NCBI RefSeq assembly: GCF_011386835.1 | Contig: NC_088801.1 | Location: 23,297,324 to 23,361,323 of the forward strand | Direction: 5' to 3' | DNA from: Chrysemys picta bellii | Lineage: Eukaryota; Chordata; Testudines; Emydidae | Length of the DNA stretch: 64,000 nt | Shown here: positions 1-12,105 of the stretch, piece after piece | Layout of the letters: the number at the start of each line of letters is the position of its first letter | Numbering within the stretch: the first letter of the stretch is position 1 | Translations under genes and position numbers: made by a program | Notes under the pieces: generated by a model | Told to the model about the DNA's origin: nothing | Seen by the model: only the letters and a program-made list of their open reading frames with translations | Databases searched by the model: none

Positions 1-3000
1 TTAAGGACTTGGTCCAGAGAGCAGCTAAGCAGCATCCACTACCCACAAAAATCAACACCTATCAGGATCAGGTGCTTGTTTATCAGAACTATAGAATCTG
101 TCAAACTATTGTAATAAATTAAAATATTTTAGCATGTTTAATGTATTTCATTTAGTTGGCCTAAAAAAGAAACTCTGTTTTAATATTATAAATGTCATGT
201 TTTCTGTTTATTAGAAATGTTTATAAAAAAAGCAAAAATAAAGAATTCTCGTTGGACATAGTAGTGTCCATAACATGAACTTCTATTTGAAGACTAAATA
301 CTGCTCCGACTTGAAACGAAAGAATTGATCATTAATGAATGGGAATGCTGATCAAAACATCATCTAATTAAAAGGTAGGCATGATGGGATGTCCTGCTGG
401 CTTTAAATGAGAAAATGTGATTCTGAGTTACTTTGTGAATGTTCTTAGTTTAAAGTCATGTCATTTGATCTAACAGCAGGTGTAATCTACCCTAGAACTA
501 GAAAATTTGATGGCCTCAGATTGTCTCTTTGAAATAGACTTAATAAAGATACATTTATAAGACACTGGTCTCCGTGGAAAAAATGTCCTTATGTGGTTTA
601 CATGTTTTGTTGTTTTAAATAAACCTTTCTGATTAACCACTGTGACCATCTACGATTACTCTGGAAAACAGAAGAAATATATGCTCTTCTGACTGCTATG
701 TTGGAGTAATAGCTGCTGTATAAAACACTGGGGACTAAAGAAAAGGATTTTCTTCTTTTTATGTAGTTTGCTGATAAACATTGCCTAAATAAACTGATTT
801 GACCTTGGTAGACTCAAATTCCATGGAACAGCCCTTTTGAATAGTCTCCAAAACCTACACATCTGAGATGATTTTGGACCTTCTCCCAGAACAGTCTTCA
901 TCTTAATGGGTCATCTGGGGGAAAAATACCCAATATATTTTCAAAATATCTAGGAGGTTACAAGTTAGCTGGGACAAATTCAGTCTTTGGCTTTGGCTGC
1001 CCTAGGACCATACCTTGGTGATGGTTTAAAAATCCTGATTAAAGGGGGATATGAGAACCAAGCACATTTATTTCTAACAATGCCCAGAAATAGTCTTACA
1101 TGTATAATAGTTTCAGTTCATTCTTTCAAGTCACATCAATTTAGATCAACCACTTTTAATTTACTGGAAAACATGGCCTCAATATATTTACACTGAGATC
1201 CTCGGGGACTTCAGAACTCTGCTCAGCAAGGGTGTTGGGGGCAAAGGTGGTATTATGCCACTTTCCAGACACACACTTCTTTATCCCACAGGCAGCTGGA
1301 TGCTGGTTTATCTACTGGTGAATCTCCTTGGTGATAACAGGTGCTGGTGAATATCAACAGAATGAACAGTGGTGGTGAATATGGTAGTGAATATCAACAG
1401 AATGAATCAATATCCTGTCACACACCCTCCTGTCCATAGCAGGTTCCCTACATGTGAATGGGGCCAGACGTAGATGGTGTACAGCCAGCTAAACAAGCTT
1501 TATGTGAGTTTTATACCCTGAGGGAATTCTTATATGGTATACGTTCAGGCCAGTTCTAAAGTTCCTTCTGTGGCATCCGAGTAGTGAATAAAGGGACTTT
1601 TCATAGGACCAAATCTTGGTCCCTACACTTGCCTACACTAGTATGTATTGCCACCTGTTAACAACTAACAATGCCAAAATTTCAGCTAGGTCAGAAAGTT
1701 CATTCATATAACTATCCAAGTTTGAACCGAACTTCCTAATTATGGAAGCTCAATCCCTCTCTTAATTTTTCATTAGTTTTCTCATGTGACAAAATCTAAG
1801 ACTCTTTCCTACTGCTGCTTCTTCCATCTTGCCTTTAGACGGGGGCTCACCAGCATTTCTAGCCTCTCTGCTTGGCCCCAGTTATGCTACTCATTGAATT
1901 TTATTAACCAAATTCAGCAGATGTTGTCTGCTTACATCAGTGCTATATCTGGTCTTGTGACCAAACTGTACTCCAAAGTCCAATGTACTTCTCACATGAA
2001 GCCCTACAGCTATTCTGGTTGTACTGCTGATTCTTGCAATTACTTTAATTATTTTTAAAAGGTAATTTATGCAAAATGATTACATTAATGTACTGTTAAG
2101 GCTGACATTTTAAATACACAGAAGTCAAGAAATTTCATCTAAGTTATTCTGCTGTTTCTGAAAGTCCTTAGATACGTTATTTTCTTTTGGTTTAAATTTC
2201 AATTTAGCAGCTAGTTTTTAGACAAAGTTTCATTTTTAATTATTTTGACTTCAAATCATTGGCCTTGTTTGATGACGTCTAGGGCAAGGGGAAGCAGCAG
2301 CCGTATACAGCAGCTGCTGTCCCTAGATAGACGACCAACTGCTGTACTAGGAAGCTGGTACAAAGCTAAGAGAAATCTTGAGCCTTATCCTAGTAAGGGA
2401 CAGGGGTGGGCTGGTGAGCTTGGGTGGGGTCTCCAAATTTCATATAATTGCATGACCAATTCAAGCAGGGAGATTATTAGAGATGGCCACAGACCACTGG
2501 AGCAGCATAAAAACCTAACCCTATGTTAAATCAAGGCCAGGTTAGGCCTTTAATTTGTCCTGTAATCCAGCACTAGTAGGACATGTGGTCCTTCTCATGG
2601 CAGGGAGCAGCAAAGGAGGGTAGGGAAACGTCTTCTACTAGGAAGGTAAAGCACCCACTCCATGACCGTTCTGGTTTGTGGGGCATTTAAAGGTATGACA
2701 TAGTAACCTGTATAGTAAAGGGCCAGGTATACATGCACCTCAGCTGCTGTTGGATGTAGTAACAGCAGCAGTGGTCTCTTAACTCCTCCCTCCCCAATTT
2801 AAATTGGCATCTGAGCTAGACAGAATGCCTGTTGCTCTTCCTCCCTCCAGCTGCTGAAACTTGATGGGACTGAAGAGGGCCCACAGGAAGGAGGTGAGAA
2901 TTCTGTTAGTTCCATAGCACAGCAAGTGGGATCCTCAATATGTGCAGTTACTGCTCCCTCCTGCCCCATATGTCAAAGGTGGCCAATGCAAGCCTACCTA

Positions 3001-5599
3001 ACTTATAAGAGGAAGCCTTGCAATTACAGAATAACACCATTTTCTTTAGTTCCTCTCCTGACTTTTCAGGGGATTCTCATTGTTTACCCCCAGTGCCTAC
3101 AAAGATCCTACCACGGACACCACTTTTCGTTTCTTTCTATTTAAAAAAAGGAAATTTTCTTCCCATCACTCTCATTTCCAGTGTTTGCCTGGCAAGAAGT
3201 TGCCACATGCACCTGTACAGTTTGCCTGTCCCTGGAATCAGTTCTGAAGGGGGCTCGCATAGGTCTTGCTCTCAGTCAGGAAATCACTAAAGCTGAAACC
3301 TGACACAGAAACTGAGTCCAAATGTAAACAACACAAGGGAACAAGCAGATTGTGGTTTAATTATTTCAGATATTTCCATTTTAATGATTTAAACAATTTA
3401 AAAATTGGCAAAGTTGTGTGGGACAAAAAATTGCTGATTTCCACACTTTAAGATCTTTGGTCTCTCCCCTTGTGCATTTTGGTTACTTATTTCATGGCCT
3501 GACAACACATGGTAAAGAAACATATTTCTTAGCAAATAATACAATACAGTTTGACATAATGGAGATTCTTTCAAAACCTCAGATGCACATATGGAATATT
3601 TTGTAGTACTGCATGCTGCATATGTAGTGTTGTCATTTAATGACAGACCCTCATGCAATGGAGTTGCACAGGAGATTTCATTTAATTTAGTGTTAGCAAC
3701 CACCTCCCAATGGTCTCCAAAGGAGTGGTGAGCTTCCACACTGCTCCCAATGCAGAGCCGTGCATTAATGACACAACTAAGCACATAATCTATTTCTATG
3801 ACACCAGAACAGTTAATCAGTACTTGGAAGCAAGAGAAGTGCTACAGCATTCCACGGTGGTTTTAAGGTTAGTTCAATTACTAGTATAAAAATGTGTGTA
3901 GAAAACATGTAACTACTATTCATATAAAAAAAATACCCCACAAATAAAAAAAAAATAGAAATTAACTATAAAGGTCTCCAGACTCTCTCCTGCAGCCAGA
4001 CACTGAGAAACACTTCCTTCCTAACAAACCATATCTGCAGACATGTATGTGATGGCTAAATTTTATATTTAATAATTTGAAAGGTAGTTGTAATTTAACA
4101 ATAAAATAATATAAACAAAAGATGAAAAATACCTATGAATCATCAAATCCATTTCCCAGCTATGCAAAATTTTTTCATACAATGCTTTATATATACACAT
4201 ATGAGATTATAAAATTATCAGATCAACTGCAGTTTCCCATTTAAAAAGGCAGGTAACCATTCATTGAAAACAAGATCCAATTATAAGCTAACTAGTGCTG
4301 GTTTTTACTGACATATGCCATCTAAAGATTTTTTAAATAAGATAGCATTATATTTACAAAGCTACAGAAAAATACTGAACTACAAAGTGGCTTTGTAAAT
4401 GAGAACATCAACAATCATCCCGCTTCTTTTGGTTTGATATGATGGCCACAAATTGATCAGCACCATGAAAAACAAAAGCAGACTCTAACTAAACAGAAAA
4501 TGCAGAATATAACACTTTCTTTCACAAACAAATCTTTGTCTCTAAGCAAATTTTTTGGGTTTCTCTATTTCTTTTTATATTTATTAAAGAAAAACTTCAA
4601 TTTCTTAGAACAGAATTCCAACACATTGTTGCCCTTATGAAAAAGGCTGATTGGTGAATATCATGGGAAAAAGCACAAACGGAAAGATTGATATTGCTGC
4701 CTGTTACAGAGAAAATGGTACCATGTTGATTAACTATATATATACCTAGGAATCAAAGAGGAACATGTTGGTATTGCCTTTAACTTGATTCATTTGTAAG
4801 TTAAATTCTGTTGCTAAAATTGTTGGTATGTTCTATCTCTTTACAATCAACTGAACAATGTACTATTATACTACAAAATCTGATTGGATGGTTTTGTAGT
4901 CTAGGACACTTCTTGACAAAGATATTTAAACTTACCAGACACCTAGCTGTAATTAAAAAGAGGCTACAGAATAAGATGATAATGTAAAAGGTAGCTATGG
5001 GAAAGAGGGCCACTTCTGATGTGCCGAGAGAGTGCTGCTTAATATGGGTAAAACACCACTGTTCCAAATAACTATTATATACAAAAGAAAGCTCAAAATT
5101 AGTAGGTGATAGGATACCCCTAGCCTACAAGAGAAGAGTGTAGGGTTACCATCTGGGCACTGCACATACACTAAGCAATAAAATATTCAGTATGTAACCA
5201 GTTACAATGCAGATGAGTTCAATAAGTCTTGCCATTTATCTCATGATGACTGCAACAAGAGCACTGTGCCGAGTGTTAGAACATCATCGTAACGATGCCC
5301 GCTATATCAGTTCTGCTGCTTGAAAATCGCTAAGGAGGTATGGCTTAAAGCCCATTTACCAGTGGAGCAGTCTAACATTATAGGGTGTGCTCTGTATCTT
5401 TACTTCCCTCCTTGTCCATATATGAATATTAAAAGTTATAAATGAAAAGAAATGATCTGAGAACACTGCGACTCCATTTTCTGCTTGATGTTCAAATTCT
5501 TTCTCCCTAGTACTTAGATGCCCACAAACATAGCCTGAAGTTTTTATGCATAGTATGCAGTGAAAGCAACAAGTTGGTCTTTCTTCTATGACTGGAACT
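1..5599. other. AT-rich non-coding DNA, presumed GTDC1 intron or 3' flank
   Basis: I see no recognisable exon, RNA gene or transposon in this stretch. Open frames are short and show no family resemblance, including a 128-codon minus-strand frame at 3398-3784. GTDC1 is transcribed on the minus strand from higher coordinates and its later exons were not found here, so this is best read as an intron or sequence beyond the gene. Confidence 0.5.
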
Positions 5600-5676
5600 A
5601 TTAGTGCCTCAAAGACACAGCTAATCCAAGGAACAGTAATCATAAGATTCGAGTGAATTTAGGTTTTCCAAGGTGT
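5600..5676 (+). repeat. 77-bp direct duplication, copy 1
   Basis: The block starting attagtgcctcaa and ending ttttccaaggtgt recurs at 5966-6042 with a single difference (g here, a in copy 2, in aaagacac / aaaaacac). The two copies are 289 bp apart. It matches no family I know, so it looks like a local segmental duplication. Confidence 0.85.
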
Positions 5677-5965
5677 TGTATGTTTTGATAGAACATTGGA
5701 CTCCAGTCAATACTTACTTTTACTAATACATTACTAAAATATTCTCACTGTAATGAAAATGTACGCAAGGAAGCCTATAGTAAGGGCCACATCCAAGTAA
5801 TTACTCCAAGAAATTATTACTGTCCTAAGTAATAATTCTAAAATATTATCAAAATTTTTCCCTTTCAGTACAATTTTGTTTGGCCATTAGTTACTCATTG
5901 GTAAGATATCATGGGTGAAATCTGGGCAAAACTACCAGTGATGCCCAGAATATACATACATATAT

Positions 5966-6036
5966 ATTAGTGCCTCAAAAACACAGCTAATCCAAGGAAC
6001 AGTAATCATAAGATTCGAGTGAATTTAGGTTTTCCA

Positions 6037-6042
<6 letters not shown>
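5966..6042 (+). repeat. 77-bp direct duplication, copy 2, joined to microsatellite
   Basis: This is the second copy of the block at 5600-5676. Its last bases, aaggtgt, run straight into a long TG repeat, whereas copy 1 continues as unique sequence (tgtatgttttg). It is preceded by a short tacata/tatata tract. The near identity implies a recent event. Confidence 0.85.

Positions 6043-6135
<93 letters not shown>
6039..6135. repeat. Compound microsatellite (TG)n-(GA)n
   Basis: About 29 TG units are followed directly by about 18 GA units with one aaag interruption, then a short gtgtgtgc tail. The alternating purine-pyrimidine part can adopt Z-DNA. It lies at the junction of the duplicated block ending at 6042. 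Confidence 0.97.
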
Positions 6136-6139
6136 TGTG

Positions 6140-8885
6140 TGTGCGTACACACTCTTGTATGGTTATTCAGTGACATCTAGACAATCTGAAATTGTATAAC
6201 TATATTCATAGGTACATTTTGTTTCCTGCAAATGAAATAATTAATTGTTCCCAAAATGATATTTCCTATTTTTCACTTTGTAGTAAATTGCAGTAATCTG
6301 AAATGCAGTAATTTATAACAATCCAAAATGGGATATAAAAATACTATTTAAACAAAGCTTATAGACAGTAAAAGGTGCCTTTTGACAGCAATATGTAGAT
6401 ACCTATTAAAATACCTCTTCTTAAGACAGCAAATTAAATTTAATTTGGCAATTCTACATTTTTAAGCTATAGGCTCAAATAGGCCAAAAGAGTAGGATAC
6501 CATGTATCACTATAAGTTCCTTACTGCTTCATTTATTGTTCAGTTCACAGTCTCTGAATACAACACAATCCTCCAACAGAGTCAGCTTTCATAATTCAGC
6601 AGTACAAAGTCTGCAAACACATGTAACCTAGATCCATATTTCACAGTGACAGCATATGATAGCAGAATGTGAAGTATTAATGCTAGTGTCACTACAGTCC
6701 TACACTCTACTGCACTTTAAGAGAAAGCAGCTGCTGAGATGAAATGTGTGCCAACTGTCTGAAGACAGAAACATAAGAAACATTCCTTCTGTTACAAAGG
6801 GAGAGATGCACACAAACAGACTTTCTTTTAGACTCAACAAGCACAAAGTTTCTTATTTTTGCCTTTTAAATTTCTATCTCAAAAATACTTGCATATTCTG
6901 CATAGGGGAAAGAAAAGCCTATACCAAAGTCATAACCTCCCCTAGCTAGATCAAGGTTAGGGGATTGTAAGTGAAACCAATGGAACAATGCCTATAACAA
7001 GACGTACCTAAGACTGACACAATTCTCCATACACACTCCAAATTTAATGAGTTTACACACCCACAGAAATGTAATTGCTATCTAGTATCAGAAAACACTG
7101 GCAATCTGAGTGGTTTTATATTAGTAACAAATGGGCTTCAGGCCTCTCCTGGAATACTTCTGGCATCCTTTAAAAAGTAGTAAGTCTGAAAATACTCTTC
7201 TAGCTTCAGAAATTGTTGTCCTAACTCATCCCTATGGAACCTGCATTGTATATCTCACCACTGAAAATGTAGCTAATTAGTTGAAGGAAAGCATTACAAA
7301 ATTTTAAATTGAGTTAATAAGGTGGTTTTCCCCTCTGTTTTTTATGTAAAGATTGCCAGCTTGGTGAAGAACATAGCCATCTTGATTTGTATACAGTCTT
7401 CAAGTAACCATACAAAATGAACTACTCAAACACTGTATCACTATCTTTTAAACACAGAGCTACAATAGCAATAAGTGTGTGACATAATCTGAAATGTTTG
7501 GCTGTAATTCACTTAAAAACTAGTACAACCTCATTGACCTCCTTATCAAACAATTTATTGTGCATTTACAGACTGGACAATGAAATAGAGGAGGTAAGGT
7601 ATTAATGGTGACACTGTTTGGCAAGCTCGTAGTGCAGTTCATTCAAAAGGCAATTTTAAAATTGAATGAAGAGGTTTGACTAGGCAATAAAAACAGCCAC
7701 AATGCCAGTGAACAGTACTTAGGAGGAAAGCCTCTAATTATCCTATTTATAAATCAACAGCAATTTTACTGATGACTTCTTCTCAAACTTGATTAAAATA
7801 ACTTCAAAAATTAAAAAATAATCAGATCATATTTATTTGATTAAATTACAATTTAAAGGTATTATTGATTCTCTTCATAATGAAAATGATAAAAACTTGA
7901 GGACAAGAATGAGACAGCATTTTTAAGAGAAACATTTGTACAACACACTGCAACATAATTATAGTGCTGCCCTTGGGGAAGGGGATTTTATGTTATAATG
8001 AGAATGTTTACACTGTTATGGGGTTCAATCTATCTGGGAGGGAAGGTTAAACTTCTTTCTATTAAAGACAGCCTTATAATGAAAAGCTCTGAAAGGAGAA
8101 TGGAGGCTAATATAATAGACGTAATGGCCTATTAAATGATTCACACACACAAAATGAATCAAATTCATTGTATTTTACTGCTCTTTCATGACAAAAGTGT
8201 TGAAAAAATAAAACTATTGTCAAGATAATTGCATATTACATATACTGTATTACTGTAAGTACTATTCTTATTGGATGACCCGGAGTCTAATTTTTAGGTA
8301 CATTAATAGGACATTACACGTTAAATACTTTATGGTATTGAAATGTTGCACAAGAATCCCACTTTCACTATGAAGGAAAAAATCAATTTAGACTTAAAGG
8401 CATGCTGCAATTCTCCATCATTCTTTTTCAATTAATTTTTGCATACATTCTTTATGATGTCATTCCTACATTCTTGCAACAGATGTTTGTTTATATACCA
8501 ATTTACTAAAATGTTGCTGTACTAGTTCATGCTATTATGAACGTAACCTCTACAACTTGGTTATGTTCTCAAATCATAGTATAATAAATGTTTTCTTAAA
8601 CTTGTCTCCTTAATCTACTGGTAAAAATCACCTTTGATCATCATGCAATAAGGCACTTAAAAAAAAAAGAGCTTTGATTTATTTTTAAAAAAAGTTGTGA
8701 TACTTGTTCCAAAAAAATTCATTAAAATCAAAATTTTCAAACAAGAATAAAATAATTAATGTATTTCCTTTATAAAAAGGATTTAAAAATATATTCCTCT
8801 CCTTTATCCACCCATTTCCATATAGAACCTACAGAAAGTTAGCCAACTATTAATAGCTAGGTAGAAGGACAATTAGTAACTGGTC
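6140..8885. other. AT-rich non-coding DNA
   Basis: No gene, RNA or clear transposon is visible. The sequence is unique-looking and AT-rich with only short scattered open frames. Confidence 0.5.
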
Positions 8886-8889
8886 AGTA

Positions 8890-8983
8890 AGGGTTCAATC
8901 CTGCAAACATGTATGTATGGTGAGACTACTTACATGAGTTAAGTTACTCATGTGCATAATACTTTGTAAGATCTGGCATTTTT
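8890..8983. mobile_element. Short palindromic MITE remnant (tcctgcaaac family)
   Basis: It begins with ttcaatcctgcaaac, has a central tacatgagttaagttactcatgt palindrome-like core, and ends with a decayed mirror of the start (tttgtaagatct). The same plan occurs at 9452-9537, 35883-36046 and 48105-48202. This is typical of abundant non-autonomous DNA repeats in sauropsid genomes. The superfamily cannot be told from the sequence. Confidence 0.45.
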
Positions 8984-9451
8984 AATCATGCAAAATTATG
9001 TTAAACAAACAAAGCAACAAAAAATACTCTTGCTTGTATGTTATATTCCTTTCCCCACTCCTCATCCATGACTTATCTTTTTAAAGTATACGCACTTCAG
9101 GTGATGAATTGTGATTTCTGCTGAGTCTAGAAACGTGGCACGTTTTGGGTTTTATTGTAATATAAACAGTAAATTATTATAGTAATAATAGTACAATATC
9201 TAATATTTTAGGCACTTCTGTAGCATTATTTATTATAATAAAGAGGCAAAATGTATCAGTAATATCTATCAATTTAATCGCTCTTCAGTCTTAAGGCTAA
9301 ATCCTGGGCTACCGAAGAAATTTTCATTGACTTCAATGGAACCAGAATTTGGCCCTACAAGTCTTCCCAGTGCCACAAAGTGCTTCAGAGGTATTTATTA
9401 ACTGGAGCCTCCATGAAATAGTTCCAACTGGTCTATTACAAAAATGGAGTT

Positions 9452-9537
9452 GGATCCTGAAAACTATTACAAGCAAGTAGTATTTGACATCAGTTGGACT
9501 ACTCAAATGAGCGTTTGCAGAAGTGGGCCCTAACATT
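9452..9537. mobile_element. Short palindromic MITE remnant (tcctgcaaac family)
   Basis: It reads ggatcctgaaaactattac, then a core with agtagt / ggactactc, and closes with gcgtttgcagaagtgggccc. This is a decayed copy of the same inverted-repeat family as 48105-48202. A related fragment with cattgacttcaatgg lies at 9295-9357. Confidence 0.5.
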
Positions 9538-9629
9538 TTGAAGCCAACACTTCTTAACCTTACTAAATTTGCCACTGTAGCGACAGAGCCTGCAAAAGAC
9601 TTGAGTACATGAGCGCTCATTCACTGCAT

Positions 9630-11110
9630 GATCAGACCCATATTTAATAGTTAAAGCATGCCAATATTTTCATTATACACTCTTATCTCAAGGGTTTTTT
9701 AACTCAACCATAAAAACATGCTACAATCTGAAATTTGGCATAAAGTTCATAGCCTGGGACTTTTTTTTTTTTTAAATGAAAAAAAACCATTCGGACATAT
9801 TTGAACTATAGGAATAGGAGGGGGGAAAAAAGAAAAGAAACAGATTAGTATTTTCAGATGCCTTTTTGTGCACCCATGGCTATAATTCAAATGTTTTTAG
9901 TATTAGAAACAAAACTTTACACATCATCAGTTCTTAACTTGTTTTAATTAACGTTGTGATTTAACAAAGAAAGAGTGAGAATCTCCACTGAAGAGGTCAT
10001 GAAAAAGAGGGATTTCAGTACACTGACTAAAACTTGAACAATAGACCTCTTTTCAAAAATGTAGTAATAATTTCATCTAGAATAAGAATTTTCTCACTCA
10101 CAACCCATACCCCAGATATCACAGTCTGTTGTCATTACAATTATTGTGATAGCACAAATTTTTCATTAGAACGTCACTGAAGAACTAAATAGAAGAAGAT
10201 GGGCTATTAGAGAGATATTAGAGAGAGACAGCTATCTCAAGAGGCAAAGATAAAAGGGGAAAACACATGAAAGGTAAATGATTTGTTGTTAAAGTAGGAT
10301 ATATTTTAAAGTTTACAATCTCACCAGGGATAAAGTCTCTCTTTAACTAAGAGAGATAGAATAACCAAGCATAAACCTGTGAGAAGTAAAGAGAAGAAGA
10401 GAGTATTTAACAGAAAAAAAGGAAGTAAAGACATAAATAAAGGGGAAAATTTAGTTTAGCTATAAGGCGTTACTCAGCCCAAGGTTATGCTAACTTCCAA
10501 TAGCATAACTCTAAGTTCAAGGTCCCCGAAACTGAAAGTCCACTCAGAGAATGAGGTGGCTGTAGAAGTAAAAATGGATAAATAGACTTCCATTGGGGGC
10601 CCATAGATGGCCAGTGTTGTCTAAAACATGGGCAGCACTGGCCAGAGAGGTGTGTGACCAGGGTGGATAGGAGATATGTTGATTAAGCATATCCTGTTGT
10701 ATGAAACTGCTGGTGGATTTTAAATATGCTCCAATGGAAGACCAGAAGGTGAATACGGTGATTTTTTTGCCTGCCCTTTCCTGAGCAGGAGTGCAGCACA
10801 CCATAGACTGGAGCACACCATGCACCAGAAACAATGCATCTGCACAAGTAACTTACATTTCTATTAACTTTATTTATATTTCTATATTATGTATTTCTTC
10901 CACCCTATGATGTAGAAATATACACATATTTGCATAAATCACTTCACCCACTACTGGACTGCCAGCTCCATGCTGGAATGCAGCAAGTGCTTAACAATAC
11001 CCTGCCTCAGTACTCAATAATGTAGGACAAAAAGCAAATACCATCTATGGATGAAACTGCAGGGGAATTCTGGTAGACAGAAAATAAAATAGGAATTTGA
11101 CCAGGACACC
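9630..11110. other. Non-coding DNA without recognised features
   Basis: AT-rich sequence with homopolymer tracts, such as a T run near 9761. Open frames on both strands are short and resemble no known protein. Confidence 0.5.
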
Positions 11111-11272
11111 AGAATCTGCATCACTGCGGAATCTGCATCACTGGAGATTTTTAAGAGCAGATGTGACAAACACCTGTCAGGGATGGTCTAGATAATACTT
11201 AGTTCTGCCACGAGTGCAGGGGACTGGGCTAGATGACCTCTCAAGGTCCCTTCCAGTTCTATGATTCTAATC
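11111..11272 (+). mobile_element. CR1 LINE 3' end
   Basis: It contains the CR1 3' untranslated signature: gagatttttaagagcag, acaaacacctgtcaggga, ggactgggctagatgacc and the terminal tctatgattcta repeat. Only the last 150 bp or so is present, which is the usual 5'-truncated form. A short tandem duplication (gaatctgcatcact twice) marks its 5' edge. Confidence 0.92.
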
Positions 11273-11274
11273 AA

Positions 11275-11921
11275 CATCATCTCTTGCAAAAGAGCTCTGA
11301 AAACTTTAATAAAAAATTGGTTGTTAGGACCTTGTTTTTATTCCCCAATCAAAATACAGGAAAAATATTAAGAAAAACAGTAATGTTAATCAGATAAATA
11401 GAATAATATGCCAAAGGAGGGTCACTGAGGCACCATTCATACTGGTGACCAAAGGCAGATGAATATGAGGGTTTTGTTTAGAGGACAATCCAGAGTGCAC
11501 TTTTAACTTGTAAAAAATGTAACTTGTACATCACTAAGCACACTGTTCAGAGTAAACAAATAACCAATACTATTAAATAATAGTAATAGATGATCAAGGA
11601 GGTTTTCTCCAACTCTGCCATTTAGAACTGTCCAGATGTGGGCCTCTCATTTACTCAACAAATCTGAAGGAATAATTAGAGTTCATCAAGTCAATGATTT
11701 CTTTTCTCTCTCCCTATCCCCTCTGGTTTAGGCATCTCTGTATCTCTCTGCTTCGGGGTCCCATTTTCCTCTCTCCATTAGACTAGATTACTTATATTTC
11801 TGATACTACTATTGCTTCATTGCAATAATATTGACACACACATTGCTTTTTGATGGTTGTACCTAAGTCAGCCTCCATCACTATAGTATTTGAGTACCCT
11901 TTCTCTACTTCCAGTACAGCC
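11275..11921. other. Non-coding DNA without recognised features
   Basis: Unique-looking sequence between the CR1 tail and the CT microsatellite. Nothing else is identified. Confidence 0.5.
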
Positions 11922-11922
11922 A

Positions 11923-11954
<32 letters not shown>

Positions 11955-11955
11955 G
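11922..11955. repeat. Microsatellite (CT)n-(TA)n
   Basis: About twelve CT units are followed by five TA units, immediately adjoining the tail of the minus-strand SINE. Confidence 0.95.
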
Positions 11956-12105
11956 TCTTCCTACAGTATTTTCCACCGCATGCATCTGATGAAGTGGGCT
12001 TTAGCCCATGAAAGCTTATGCTCAAATAAATTTGTTAGTCTCTAAGGTGCCACAAGGACTCCTCATTCTTTTTGCTGATATAGACTAACACGGCTACCAC
12101 TCTGA
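11956..12105 (-). mobile_element. Turtle tRNA-derived SINE
   Basis: On the minus strand it starts cagagtggtagccgtgtta, continues with aaaaagaatgaggagtcc, caccttagagactaacaaat and cataagctttcatgggc, and ends with catcagatgcatgcgg. This is the pol III SINE that is very abundant in cryptodiran turtles. It is a strong pointer to the host group. The copy is close to full length for the short form. Confidence 0.93.

Noticed and set aside
3398..3784. 128-codon minus-strand frame
   Set aside because: Its composition and peptide show no domain, and it has no splice context matching GTDC1 or any gene I recognise.
11956..12105. tRNA gene suggested by the pol III-like head
   Set aside because: There is no cloverleaf or anticodon arm. 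It is the tRNA-derived SINE.
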